From NCBI RefSeq assembly GCF_030272615.1, contig NC_081410.1, forward strand, positions 186,297,619-186,361,618: a DNA stretch of 64,000 bases, read 5' to 3'. The position numbers were made by a program, and so were the translations under genes. The DNA is from Cryptomeria japonica (lineage: Eukaryota > Streptophyta > Pinopsida > Cupressales > Cupressaceae). The notes below the pieces were generated by a model. The model was given only the letters and a program-made list of their open reading frames with translations, was not told the DNA's origin and did not search any database. Positions 11,801-23,347 of this stretch are shown piece by piece; the stretch's first letter is position 1; each line of letters starts with the position of its first letter.

Positions 11801-12894
11801 TGTATGGATTAAAGCAAGCACCTAGAGCATGGTATGAACGTTTACACTCCCATCTTGTGAAGATTGGTTTTGAAAGAACAAGTGAAGATAGAAATATCTA
11901 TCTAAAGTCAGAAGGAGATCAGATTCTGATTTGTGAAGTGTTTGTTGATGACATAATTTTTGGTGGAGATGACAAGATGAGCCATGCATTTGCAGATGAG
12001 ATGAAGAAGGAATTTGAAATGTCACTAATTGGAGAGATTAAGTCCTTCATTGGACTACAGATTCAACAAATGAAAGATTGTATCTTTATCACTCAATCCA
12101 AGTATGTCAAAGAGGTGTTGAAGACTTTTGGCATGGAAGACAGCAAACCGATTGGTACACCGATGGTGACCGGTTGTAAATTGTCAAAAGAAGATGACTC
12201 AGCATTGGTGAATGAGAAGGAATACCGATCAATGATTGGTAAGTTGCACCATATAGTACACAATAGACCAGACATTGCACATGCAGTGGGCATTGCTGCA
12301 CGTTTCTAGAAAAGTCCAAGAGAATCCCACTTGGTAGTAGTCAAGCGGATTATTAGATATCTAAAGGGAACTATTGACTATGGATTGTGGTATCCATACA
12401 GTAATCATTTCAATCTCAAAGTGTTTACAGATGTTGATTGGGTTGGTAATGTGGATGACCGAAAGAGCACAACCAGTGGTGCATTCTTTCTTGGTGGTAG
12501 ACTAGTTTCATGGATGAGTAAGAAGTAGAGTTGCATCTCTCAGTCTATAGCAGAAGCAGAATATGTAGCAGCATTTATGAATTGCACTCAGACAATTTGG
12601 ATGAAGCATGTATTAAGCAATTTCAAAGTACCTGTATTTGAACCGTTGAGAATATTTTGTGACAACACAAGTGCAATTAATATTTCCAATAATCTGGTAT
12701 TGCATTCTAGAACTAATCACTTCGAGCTCAAGTATCATTTCTTGAGGGAGAAAGTTTAGAACAAAGAGGTTGTATTGGAACATGTTTCCAGTAAGGAGCA
12801 GTTAGCAGATATATTCACCAAGCCTCTACCGAAGGCTACATTTATGTATTTAAGAGGTGAATTAGGGGTGTTGCCCCTTCAAGAGGTGAACTAA
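8825..12894 (+). pseudogene. Element A gag-pol polyprotein, broken
   Basis: Start chosen at the ATG-ATG of 8825, matching the intact gag start of the related element D. Order: gag with UBN2-like region; zinc knuckle C-x2-C-x4-H-x4-C (CFSCNRIGHIVVNC, near 9613-9654); protease W-I-I-D-S-G (from about 9860); pre-integrase H-R-R-L-C-H; integrase with D of H-I-D-L-C-G, D of R-T-D-Q-G-G and E of the A-E-R motif; reverse transcriptase with FVDDIIFG (about 11938-11961); RNase H ending at TAA 12892. In-frame stops lie at 8900, 8990, 9770, 10886, 11149, 11227, 11428, 11635, 11680, 12307, 12526 and 12757. A 1-bp deletion near 10970 shifts the frame. Comparison with D and other copies shows that several stops replace CAG or CGA codons. 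Not translatable as one protein. Confidence 0.93.
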
Positions 12895-13146
12895 AGGTAT
12901 GTGCTCCACATCAGTTAGGTATTGCATTGTCAAATCTTTTTAGGATTGATGTGTAGAAGGATGCTACTCCTCAGGGGGAGCAGGATAGTGGAACATGGAT
13001 GTTTTTTCCTCCACTTTGGCATTGTTATCAAAGGGGGAGAAGATGTGAAGCAAAGAAGATATCTGTAGTTTTGAAGACATAATATGGAAGAGATTGGGGA
13101 GAAGATATAAAGCGGAGAGATATCTTTGTATATTGCCATCAATGCC

Positions 13147-13158
13147 AAAGGGGGAGAT
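13147..13158 (+). other. Element A polypurine tract
   Basis: AAAGGGGGAGAT directly before the 3' LTR, the plus-strand DNA primer. Two similar purine tracts lie upstream (12973-12980 and 13030-13039). Confidence 0.88.
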
Positions 13159-14635
13159 TGTTGGCATATGTACAGATTTTGATGACATGATGATATTGTA
13201 TGTTGTAATTGATGTCAATATGCTGAATTATGAACCGATATATTGATGTAAGTGAGTTGGCAAAAGAACCAGTATGATGATGTGAACTGATATATGTGAA
13301 AAAGTGAAGTAGTATGTTGATGATGTGAATCAGTATATGTGAAAAAGGTGAATCGGTATATGCAAAGTTTGTATCAAGGTTTCATTTGATATGACTACCG
13401 ATTGGTAGTCTCAACTTCAAGGTTTCTGGTTGATGCATTTCAAGTCTGTGAGATTCGACCGATGACATCCTGTGATGGGTTAGCAGTGAAATGAAGACCA
13501 GATCGTGCTGCCACATTAGCCTTGTGCATGTGAAGGATTTCCTTGAGGATCTTGCATGAAGAAGATTGATCCTATCTACCTCAAGAATGTGCAAAGTTTC
13601 AGTAAACGGTGGAGAACGCGTGATGGGTTATCAGCTTCCAGAAGTGGCAAAGAATGAATGATGGAGAACGTCTTGAGATTTGTTCAAGACTATTTTATTC
13701 AATGCAAAGTGTTTGAACGGTCAGGATTGGACTGACTATATTGATAACCTAAATGTTTAGGGTTTAGGGTTTATGCCACTGACCTATCTGTTTCCTATAA
13801 GGTCAATGATGATTTGCATTGTGAAGTTGTTGGCAAATATTATGTGTGTATCCAAGTGAAGAGATACTTGATTCTTGCCAGACCAGAGAAGTGTGTTGAT
13901 ACCTATAGAGTGTGATTGCAGAAGTGAAGGAACTAAAGTGGATCTGCCTTGGCATTTAGTGTTGTTATCAGATCAGTGTATTACCTATTGACTTCTAACC
14001 ATTTCAGCAGTTGGAAAATCCCTTAAGCGGGTAGCTTTAACAGGCTTTGTGTAAATCCTTTAACAGGGTTACTCAAAATCATTGAGTTCTTCAAATCCTC
14101 TTGCGAGGTAACCTTTAACAGGGTTCTAACCTTTAACCGAGTGACCCCTAGTAGGATTGGTTCCTAGAAGAACCTATTGTAAAGTCCTTAACCGGATTAG
14201 GCTCCTAACAGAGTAGACTTTAGAAGAGTTCAAAGAACAACTTGTGCATATTCATCCCCACCGTGGTTTTTCCTAGTTGGGTTTCCACGTAAAAAATTAG
14301 TGTGTTATGTGTGATGCTTTAGTATTTTCTGTCAAGTGGTAAAGCATGTTGAACCAGTGGTCATTTTATTTCTGATGATGTATTACTTGTTTATGCATAT
14401 GGGTGAAGTGGAAATGAGATATTAGGTTGTGTGGAGATCTAAGTGTTACCAGTTTATGTCTTTCACATTCTCACTGTGTTTTACCGGTAGTGCCCTGATT
14501 TAGATCGGTGATATTATTTACTAGTTAAGTGCAGTCTTTGCAGTCAAAGTGGTTTAAGGAAGTTTTTGTCTATACTAATTCACCCCCCCCCCTCTCAGTA
14601 TCTGTTGAGTATTTATTGATCATCATTATTCATCA
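13159..14635 (+). repeat. Element A 3' LTR
   Basis: 1477 bp, begins TGTTGGCATATG and ends TTCATCA, followed by the TSD TGATG. Compared with the 5' LTR it has one telomere unit less, lacks a segment around the repeated CCTTTAAC words, and carries scattered substitutions. Confidence 0.94.
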
Positions 14636-14698
14636 TGATGGACATATATGCTTACTCCACTACTAGAGACTACTTTTCTTATCAAAACATTTGAATAT

Positions 14699-15497
14699 TG
14701 CTAAACAATTCAGATAACTGGAAGACAACTGAGAGGGGGGGTGAATCAGTTGTCACAGATTACTAGAAGCATTAGCAATTTAAACTTTAATAGTGGAACC
14801 CAAAACAATAATACCAAAATAGTAGATAAATCAATTAAGCATAAACAGTAATCATAGAATAAAAGTCGTCCACACAACACCAAGATTTGTACGTGGAAAA
14901 CCTGGTAAAGGGAAAAACCACGATGGGAAGCCTACCCACAGTTAGATAATACTTCTACAGTAAGTATGTGAATTACAATGAAGGGGTCTACACTTTTAGG
15001 AAGGCCAATAGCCTAGAGCACACTACTCGTCACAAAAGGAGCCTCACTGACTACATATAAATCTAGACTACGATCCGAAAAAGTGTTGAACTGCAAAAGA
15101 TAGCATCTCCTATGCCAGAGTACAATTCTGGTTAAGCTCAATACCGGAGGACTAAATCCTCTTACATAAACCTAATTTGATCTCCAATGATTGACCAATT
15201 CCTCTACCTGAATGATATTACATTATTCACTCATTACATTCCTTGACCATGACCTCTTACATTAACCATGATGATCTACAATGAGATCTTACATCTTATT
15301 TATACAAACCCTCGACTGTAAACAATCAAGTCGGCCACCAGAAAATAAACAAATTACATAAACCATGTCGTCCTTAGACCAAACAAATAATATCCAACAC
15401 ATAAGACATCCCAGAAATACAATAATAGGTCCTATCCACACGTTACATCAATGTCGGTCCATAACCTAGATCAACCTGGACCAAGTTATCTATCTGC
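14699..15497 (-). repeat. Element H partial LTR
   Basis: Contains, in minus orientation, the U5 hairpin motif (14890-14921), a poly-C tract before CTCTCAGTTG, and a decayed U3 box around 15446-15460. The 5' LTR terminus (TGTTGG plus purine tract) is missing; RNase H sequence runs directly into U3-like sequence near 15497, so a deletion removed the junction. Confidence 0.6.
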
Positions 15498-16313
15498 AAT
15501 ATCTATCTCCTTCAAAAAGTTATACTTGATAGATATGTACTTTGTCTTAGAATGAAATACCGGATTCTTTGATTATCAATAGCAGCAGAGTTATCACAGT
15601 GAATAACTACCGGTGCATCACAATCCACCTTTATATCCTTCAACATTTGCTTCATCCATAAAACTTGTGTACAGTTAGTAGCAGCAGCAACATATTCTAC
15701 TTCAGCAGAAGATAAAGAAGTACATAATTGTTTCTTGTTGATCCATGAAACCAACTTCTTTCCAAGAAAGAAGCTCCACTAGAAGTATTTTTTCGGTCAT
15801 CAACATCTCCAGCCCAGTCAACATTTGTATATGCACATAAATTAAAGTTATCATCCTTAGGGTACCACAAGCCATATTCTAATGTACCTTGCAAGTATCT
15901 AAAAATCCTTTTCACCGCAATTTCATGATTTTCTCTAGGATCCCTCTGAAATCTTGAAACAATACAAACAACATTCATAATGTCAGGCCTAGTTTGAGTC
16001 AAATAAAGTAGACTTCCAATCATAGATTTGTATCTTGTAGGATTTATCGGTGCAAAAACATCTTTTCTTGTCAATTTCTCACTTCTAACCATAGGTGTTC
16101 TTACCAGTTTAGAATCTCCCATACCACATTTCTCCAATAATTCCTTAGCATATTTAGTTTGATAGATAAAAATACCTTTGTCAGTCTGAGTAATCTACAA
16201 ACCTAATAAAAATTTCATCTCACCAATCATAAACATCTCAAATTCTTTCTCCATGTTCTTAAAAAAATTTGTGCATAATTTATCTTCACCTCCAAAAATA
16301 ATGTCATCAACAA
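15498..16313 (-). pseudogene. Element H RT/RNase H remnant
   Basis: Minus-strand reading from 16313: V-D-D-I-I-F-G-G (reverse transcriptase catalytic motif), then the connection region, a stop at the Leu-Gln junction (TAG), the S-K-L-V-x-T-P-M motif, then RNase H with A-Y-T-N-V-D-W-A-G-D-V-D-D-R. A frameshift near 15755 and another near 15570 break the C-terminal RNase H part. Gag, protease, integrase and most of RT are absent. Confidence 0.8.
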
Positions 16314-16826
16314 TTTTGGATGCCACTTTGGATGTTTCTTTTTATGCTTCTATGAGCCGCTTAGGAATCCACATGGTTTTTAAATTTTCATTCTTTTGTA
16401 GTTCCTTGGAATGCATTGCTTGCACAAGAGATTTACGAACCCATATAGATTTTGTCTTTTCTTTATTTTTCTCAGTGGGCCTTTGTGGCCTTTTGGATTT
16501 TTATTTTTTCTTTTTGGATCATATTTTTCTTTGCTCTGACATGTGTATTAGATTGGACATGGTAATTCTTAAATACATATGGATTGCTAGACTTATGACT
16601 TGTATGCTTGGCATCCAAATTGCTTGGATGGGGAAAGGAATGTATGGATGGATAGGAATGATATGAAGGTCTTTTACATGGATGGGAGGTGCTCAATTAT
16701 GTGTGTCAATGTTGATCTTGAATAGAGGATGAAAGGATATAAGGACCTAAAATGGATGGAAGGAATGATGTGGAAGGCATATGCTTGGATTTTGATGGCA
16801 GGATGTGGGATTTAATAGGGGTACCA
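16314..16826 (-). pseudogene. Repetitive Pro/Gln-rich reading frame L, downstream part
   Basis: Minus-strand frame that is the in-frame continuation of the reading frame at 24859-27195, separated by insertion of element G. It holds Ser/His/Pro-rich sequence, then a Lys-rich stretch, then W-V-R-K-S-L-V-Q and, about 25 residues later, W-I-P-K-R-L-I-E-A. A few TGA/TAA/TAG codons interrupt it. The paired W-x-x-K-x-L motifs look like a conserved domain edge, but I do not recognise the protein. It ends where the H fragment begins. Confidence 0.5.
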
Positions 16827-18326
16827 TGTTAAGTTTTGATGCCAATAGCTAACAAGATGAGAGGGGGGGTGAATCATACAAACTTAATCTTCCATAAAAT
16901 CAACAGATTCAACCTCAGTAACTTAAACTTCAGCAATATAACCAAAAACTGCTAAACATGCTAACTCATAAACACATAATCATCATAACACATATAACAC
17001 CAGATTTAACGTGGAAACCCAAATAGGGAAAAACCACTATGGGATTTCAGACCCACTAAGAAATATACTCTTCTAGAGTATGCTCGGTTAAAAGCAAATC
17101 CTGTTAAAGATTACAAACACATTGCTAGATGTGACCTGGTTAAGGGATTTCCCTCAGATCTGTTAGGATCTTCACTTTGTTAGAAGTGACCTTGTCAAAG
17201 GATTTCAAATACACATTTAGAATGTTACCTTGCTAGAGGGTTTACAAATAAGACTGTTAGGTCCACTCGGTTAAGAGATTTTCTTTCACTTACAAAATAA
17301 CAGTACTACAAATATATCTGCAGCTTCACATCTAAAATGCTAAAGCAGATTCTTATTTTTTCAAAACAATCTTGTCATAGGACTTATCTTGTCCCTCTAC
17401 TGGGCTCCCTACTCTGTTATTCAAAATAGGTCTTCAAGCTTCTGTGCTCGGTAATCACTATGTAGCATCCCTGTGCTTATACTTGCCCACATTCATTGTT
17501 TATCAACAATTCCTTATTTATAATCAATTTGCTAACCGCTGAATCTCCTTGATCACATTTCCCATGATCAATCTTAGTCGTTAGATCATTAATCTTGACT
17601 AGGTTCAATGTATCCTTTAATCTGAAAATGTTTTACCTCACCTTGGAACTTGCATTCCTTCCTAGGAACTTGTGCTAGGCTATTGCAGTTCAATCTGTGT
17701 TGTAGATCTTCCTCTTGATTTTCCATTGCCGTAGATTCTTAACAAACTTCATGCGCAGCATACCAATCATTTATTCATCTTTATCTCATCAGCCTCCTTC
17801 ATTAAATAATGCTTTTATCCATCCACTGCGATCTGTCATAACTCGGTTGCAACTTGGTAAATACTAAACTTTACTCGATAGACATTCCGCCTTCATTAAC
17901 CGATATCAATAACCTTAGGGTTTACCGACTAGGTTCCTTAGGGTTTACCGACTAGGTTCTTTGCTCGGTGACATAGTATAGTATTAACCTTACAATCAAC
18001 AACATATGTAGGATATTAAAACAATCTAAACATCATGATCTCATCATTGTCTAACTCGGTAGTAGTTGCCCATTGAATAACTTATTTCTCCCCTTATTCA
18101 TCACATTCTTTCTGTGTCTTTTACCGACATCTTAATTCTCTTCAAATCAATTTTCTCAAGATATGGCAACATCATACTGAATCAAAAAATCAATTTCTTG
18201 ACATCAATGACAAAATAATGTTATAAAGATAGTTATCATCCTTCTTCAATTATATCAATAATCTTCAACAACCTTCTCAATATCCTTAATGAATATCAAC
18301 AATCTCCTTCTATTGAAATGCCAACA
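16827..18326 (-). repeat. Element G 3' LTR
   Basis: 1500 bp. The left edge TGTTAAG (plus strand) directly follows TSD TACCA; the right edge CCAACA abuts the purine tract. The U3 box lies at 18198-18213, the U5 hairpin motif at 17009-17037, and the G-run complementary to the terminal C-run at 16860-16868. Confidence 0.93.
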
Positions 18327-18838
18327 ATCTCCCCCTTCGGCATTGATGGCAAAACCAATAATTAAATGGTAATACCAACAAGATATTCAAATTGATTTGG
18401 ATTTAGATTGTTGTTAGACTTCTCCTGTTATCCTTGAGCTGTTAAAAATCATCTGAAGTCTTCTAGGCTTTCTCCCTCTTTCATCAGTCTTCTAAGTTGT
18501 TGTCTTGCATTTAGTCTTCTCCCTTTTTTTTAGTAATTTTCTCCCCCTGTCATTAGTCTTCTGTTATTTTCTTCTTCATTTAGGGCTTTACCATTTAGTC
18601 TTCTCCCCCTTTGACAACAATGCCAAAAAGTAAAAGAACTAAATCATGAACTCTTCTACTATGAAGTGCTTTGCCTTGTAGTGTTACACATTTATCAACT
18701 CAGTCTCGGTCAGAGTAACTTGTCTCTATTCACTATTTCCTGCACACCTTTAGAAAACCTTCTAAAGTGCATAAATCAGCATCAATCCACACATAATATT
18801 CTGTAGATTCATCGAATTGATGCTTTCACTGAACTCTG
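18327..18838 (-). other. Element G 3' untranslated region and polypurine tracts
   Basis: Non-coding segment between the end of RNase H and the 3' LTR. The functional-position polypurine tract is 18327-18338 (complement of ATCTCCCCCTTC). Further purine tracts (complements of CTCCCCCT) occur near 18540-18548 and 18602-18612. No open frame. Confidence 0.75.
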
Positions 18839-20630
18839 TTAGTGAGTAGAAGATAGGGGTAGGACCCCTAGCTTGCTTCTGAGATACTCAAAAGTGTCCC
18901 TTGGCAGTGGCTTTGTGAAGATGTCTGCTATTTGCTCCTTTGAATTGATATATTCCAGCACAACTTTCTTCTTTTGAACTTCCTCTCTGAGATAATGATA
19001 CTTTATAGAGATATGCTTTGTCTTAGAGTGCATTACCGGATTCTTTGAAATGTTAATGGCACTCTTATTATCACAGAATATAGTTACTGGCTCGACAGCT
19101 TTCTCATTTATACCTTCCAACAATTGCTTGATCCATGCTATATTGGTACAATTCAATGTTGCAGCAACATATTTAGCTTCAGCTGTTGACTGTGAAATGC
19201 ATCCTTGTTTCTTGCTAAGCCAACTTACTAGTCTATCACCCAGAAAGAAAGTTCCACCACTTGTGCTTTTCCTGTCATCAATATTTCCTGCCCAATCAAC
19301 ATCAGTATAAACTTTTAAATCAAAATCATTTCTCTTTTCATATACTAAGCCATAGTCTTTAGTGCCTCTCAGGTATCTGAAAATTCTCTTGATTGCTGTC
19401 ATATGGGTTTCCTTGGGATCTGCAAAAAATCTTGCAACAATACCTACTGCATGTGCTATATCCCGTCTACTATGCACAACATATTATAACTTTCCAATCA
19501 TAGATCAGTAAAGTATCTCATCAACAGATGCAGATTCATCGTTCTTTGATAGTTTATGATTGGTAGTCATAGGAGTACTTACAGGTTTGGAATCCTCCAT
19601 TCCAAATTTCTTCAAGATTTCCTTTATGTACTTGGATTGAGTAATGAAAATCTCATCTTTCATTTGCAGTATCTATAAACCTATAAAATACTTTATCTCA
19701 CCGATTAATGACATCTCAAATTCTTTGCACATTTCATTTCCAAAGTTCTTCCATAAGGAGTCATTACCACAAAAAATAATATCATCAACAAATATGGCTG
19801 AGATCAGTATTCCATTGTCCTTGTCATTCTTCATGAACATATTGTTGTTTTCACTTGTCCTTATAAAACCAACCTTGATCAAATAAGAGTGTAGTCTCTC
19901 ATACCATGCTCTAGGTGCTTGTTTCAGACCATATAAAGCTTTGTTCAATTTACATACCTGATCTTTACTTTTGTCTTCAACAAATCCTTTAGGTTGTTCA
20001 ATATAAACTTCTTCTTCTAGTATACCATTCAAAAATGCAGATTTAACATCCATTTGATATACCTTGAAATTTTTTAAAGCAGTATATGCCAACAATGTTC
20101 TTACTCCCTCAAGTCTAGCCACAGGTGCAAAAGTCTCACCATAATCTATTCCTTCTTCTTGAGCATAACCTTTGCAAACTAGTCTTTCTTTGTTCTGAAT
20201 GACCTCACCTTTTTCATTTAGCTTGTTTCTGAAAATCCACTTTGTACCAATTACATTTTTGTCCTTCGGTCTTGGGATCAGTGTCCATGTGTCATTCTTC
20301 TTGATTTGATCAATCTCTTCTGTCATAGTATTTACCCAATCTTCACTGTTAAATGCCTCTTTTACTATTCTCAGTTCAAATTCAAATATCAGACATGTGT
20401 TATATCTCAGTTTGTTCCTTGTCATCACTAGATCATCCTTATCTCCTATAATCTGACTTGATGCATGATGTCTTCTGACATATTTGGCTAATATAGGCTT
20501 AGTAGGCTCTGTATGATCTTCTTCATCACTTGGTAACTAGACATTATCTTCATTTTCTTCAGCAACTTTCTCGGTAGGACTTCTCAGTTGAACATAAACA
20601 AATTCTTCATAATCTTCTAGTTCTTTGGAA
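18839..20630 (-). pseudogene. Element G RT and RNase H, broken
   Basis: Minus strand from 20630: acidic linker, then reverse transcriptase ([28 protein letters not shown], catalytic F-V-D-D-I-I-F at about 19800) and RNase H (T-D-V-D-W-A-G-N and F-C-D-N-K-S-A-I-N), ending at TAA 18841-18839. Stops include TAG 19675-19673 at a conserved Gln, a TGA in the Y-R-S-M-I-G motif, and TAA 19486-19484. The reading frame is otherwise kept. The same polyprotein continues on the far side of solo LTR K. Confidence 0.9.
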
Positions 20631-21503
20631 TTTCCTGTAAAGCGGAAAAATCGAACCCTAGTTGTTCTCCCCTCCCCAATCTCCAAGGAGAGAGAAGGGA
20701 GAGTCACTAGGGTTGATGGTTTTCACTTAGGAGGGACTTTACATTCAAAAGAGGGGTTGAAACCCACAAGATCCAATCCCACACAATGCAAGAATGGATT
20801 CTAAACGAGTTTCAAGGGTTGAGACATCAAGGATACCCTCTTTTGTAAAGAATGTAGATAGAAAGATTGAACTAGGAATACATGTAAAGTAGGAAAGATT
20901 CACTTATAAACAGAGATAGGGATATGGGATGAAGCTGCGGACCTGAAATTAGCAGTAAAATGTTGAGATGGTGTTGTTCTGCAAATTTGAGTGAAAGTTG
21001 ATGGGACGATGGCGCCCGGCGTGCACACGGTCCTCCGAAAAATCCGCAAAACGAAGGGGGATCTGTTCGTCTCTGCACAAGGATTCCAAATCTTCAATTA
21101 CAGCTGTGTACCTGCAACCTACACACAGAAAAGAGAGGACGATTGGGGTGTTAGGGATGAGGGGTTTGCCTTTAGGTCAAACCCCGGTTTTGGAATTAAC
21201 CAAGAAATGAGAATGTTGTAAATGTAAATGTTTGTAATGTAAACAAGTATTGATACCTTGTTGTAAGAATGTTTGTATTCTTACATGCGAAGGTGTAATG
21301 TATGTAGTATGTTGTATGTCGTATGTGATCTCCTCTTCAATGGTTGAATCCTTGTCTTGAATGCAACACTTAGCCTTGAATGGAGACTTAGAATGCTCAA
21401 TTGCTTGAAGGAATGCTTGAATGTTTAAATATTGCTTCCGCGTCTTGTTCTTGCTTATTTCCTTCCTCTTTCTTACCTCCCTCAAATGGGAGGGGAAATG
21501 TAG

Positions 21504-21511
21504 TTTATATA
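21504..21511 (-). promoter_or_regulatory. TATA box of solo LTR K
   Basis: Minus strand TATATAAA about 385 bp from the inferred LTR start, preceded by GC-rich U3 and followed by an AT-balanced region expected to be R/U5. It supports the minus orientation. No transcription evidence. Confidence 0.5.
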
Positions 21512-21633
21512 CTTGTCAATTAGGGCTGATAGACTGATTTTCCCGACCTTAGGCCGACCAGGAAACATTATTTCCCGAATTGCAAACTTAAAGACCCAAT
21601 GCCCAAAAGAGACCGGGCCCAAAATAGGGCCAG

Positions 21634-21723
21634 GGACCAGGGCGTTGGGCACCATGGTCTTGGGGGACCAGGGCATTGGGTGCCATGGTCCTGAAGGACC
21701 AGGGCACTAGGTGTCATGGTCCC
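21634..21723. repeat. 31-bp tandem repeat with CCATGG, three units
   Basis: Units begin GGACCAGGGC at 21634, 21665 and 21696, exactly 31 bp apart, each carrying CCATGGTC or TCATGGTC. It lies in U3 of solo LTR K on its minus-strand reading, a location where enhancer-like repeats are common; function is inference. Confidence 0.85.
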
Positions 21724-21898
21724 ACCTCCCGGGACAGCAGGGTGCAAGGAGGGATCAGGCCAAGGTGCAGAAAATGCAGTTTTTGGTGTCGTAAACAAGT
21801 TTCGGGGTCTCCATTCAGGTTCAACATTGCACCGCCATCGTGAAGACCCAAATGCAGTTGAAATTGCAAGTGTCACAATTTTAGGACGCTACATTTCC

Positions 21899-23283
21899 TT
21901 CATCATTTCTTTCTGCAAATTCATCAATTTTCACATTTGCACTTTCTACTATTTTGTTAGATGATTTGATCAGACATTTAAATGCTTTACTTCTAGAAGA
22001 ATAACCAAGAAGTGTTCCTTCCTCACTTTTCTGATCAATCTTTCCATTTCTGTCATCTTTGTGAACATAACATCTACTTCTAATTTAACAAACTTGTGTT
22101 TATCACCTGTCATGTGATGTGAGCATCCACTGTCTATGATCCAAGAATCATTATTATTTATGTGAGATATTAGGAATTTTTCTCGATACATTTCTTCATC
22201 TGATCCATCTTTAATAGCCACATAAAAAACTTCCTTTGTATCAGTTTCATTAGATTTATCATCATTGGTTTCCTCATCAGCTACTAGGCATGTCTTTTTG
22301 TCTCTCCTTCTGAAGTCTCGGTGTCCTCTGTATTGGTTGTCTTTCTCCCTGTTATCTCGGTATTCTCTCTTTTCACTAGATTCTTTGTCAAGGCAGTTAG
22401 AATCCATATGTCCTATTTTATCACAATTGAAACATTTTAAAGGTAGCTTTCCTTTATACTTACCTTTTCCTCTTGGTAACTTTCTGGCTAATAATGCTTC
22501 AAACTCTTCTTGCTTCTTGATTTCCTCATACAGTTTGTGCACTTCTTCCATGTTTTTGCAAAATCTTTCACTTGCTCCACTGTGATTCCCTTCAGAGTAC
22601 TTACTCATTCTATCATTGTAATCATCAGATTCACCAATATGAAAAGAACTGAATGCAGATTCTAATTTATTTACCGAAGACCCACTGTTATCAAAATTAC
22701 TTAACTCAAATGCATGTAGCTTACCAATGGTAGCATCCAAAGAAACTGGCATATTAGATACAAACCTCAATTAATTGTTTGCAGAGACTCAAATGGCATA
22801 AGCAGGTAGAAGTGTTCTAAGAAACTTACTTGTTACATCCTTCTCTTCAATAGTTCCTCCTACTCCTTTGATTTGATTGATAGACTCCTTTAACCTTGTA
22901 CTGTATTAGGTTATGTTCTCACCTTCATTCATTCTCATGGATTCAAGTTGTCCTCTTAGACTATCTACTTTTTCTCTTTGAACATGTTCATCACCGCCAT
23001 ACATAGATATGAGCTTAGTCCACATTGCTTTTGCATCATTACAGCCTTCTAGATCATTAAACTCTGAGTCGGTCAATGTTGATGTTATTTCAATCATAGC
23101 TTGAATATGTTCTTGCTTTGCCTTTATCTCTTCCAAGGTCATCAGGTTGGTGCTTGGTGGTATGTAATCACTCTCCAAATTATATGTTGCATATTCTCCA
23201 ATTCCTGATAAATGCAGCTTCATCCTTTTTTGTCATGTGGAGAAACTTGACTTGTTCAGCTTTGGTGCATCCCTTTTATACAT
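21899..23283 (-). pseudogene. Element G gag-protease with integrase deleted
   Basis: Start at ATG 23283 (minus). Gag is broken by TGA 23235-23233 (a Trp position), a stop at 22908 and two more near 22786 and 22774. Then come a coiled-coil-like K-L-Y-E-E-I-K-K-Q segment, a zinc knuckle C-F-N-C-D-K-I-G-H-M-x4-C and a protease with W-I-I-D-S-G-C-S-H-H. Just after K-F-V-K-L-E (about 22080) the sequence jumps, in another frame, to the post-integrase G-S-R-C-Y-V-H-K-D-D region. The integrase catalytic domain is missing, a deletion of roughly 1 kb judged against elements A and B. The segment ends at the K insertion site. Confidence 0.9.
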
Positions 23284-23333
23284 CTTCGAATCTTTGCCTC
23301 AAGTACCTTTAAACTTTTCTTCCGGAGTCCAAA

Positions 23334-23345
23334 TCTCTGATACCA
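23334..23345 (-). other. Element G primer-binding site
   Basis: Minus strand TGGTATCAGAGA, 11 of 12 positions matching the initiator tRNA-Met complement, two bases inside the 5' LTR. A leader with ACTTGAGGCAAAGAT follows before gag. Confidence 0.88.
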
Positions 23346-23347
23346 AT

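Larger units (their letters stand above)
7225..14635 (+). mobile_element. Element A: full-length Ty1/copia retrotransposon
   Basis: 7411 bp bounded by LTRs beginning TGTTGGCATATG and ending TTCATCA, with a perfect 5-bp target-site duplication TGATG at 7220-7224 and 14636-14640. It has a PBS (8756-8767), one interrupted gag-pol frame (8825-12894) and a polypurine tract before the 3' LTR. The domain order places integrase before reverse transcriptase, which defines copia rather than gypsy. The LTRs differ by substitutions and small indels (1529 versus 1477 bp), so the insertion is not recent. It belongs to the same family as element D. Twelve in-frame stops and a frameshift make it non-autonomous. 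Confidence 0.96.
14699..16313 (-). mobile_element. Element H: truncated copia fragment
   Basis: Minus-strand remnant keeping the end of reverse transcriptase, RNase H and an LTR portion. The left end is placed at TGCTAAAC (14699), about 25 bp outside the terminal C-run motif; the right end is where similarity stops just upstream of the V-D-D-I-I-F motif. No duplication or second LTR is seen. Protein segments resemble B and C (for example G-L-L-Y-L-T-Q-T-R-P-D and N-P-T-R-Y-K-S-M-I-G), so it is a relative of that family. Confidence 0.75.
20636..21893 (-). mobile_element. Solo LTR K (gypsy-like) inside element G
   Basis: 1258 bp, TG...CA, with TSD TTTCC at 20631-20635 and 21894-21898, and no internal region, so it is a solo LTR left by recombination between two LTRs. 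In minus orientation it begins TGTAGCGTCCTAAAATTG, a type of start common in plant gypsy LTRs, and has TATATAAA well placed for transcription on that strand. It is GC-richer than its surroundings. A TRIM-like element is the alternative, but no PBS or duplicated terminal segment is seen. It separates the post-integrase part of G into two pieces. Confidence 0.85.

Noticed and set aside
12526-12528. Programmed stop readthrough in RNase H
   Set aside because: Other stops are scattered through the same frames, and C and G keep a Gln codon; decay is simpler. Recurrence is still reported as a finding.
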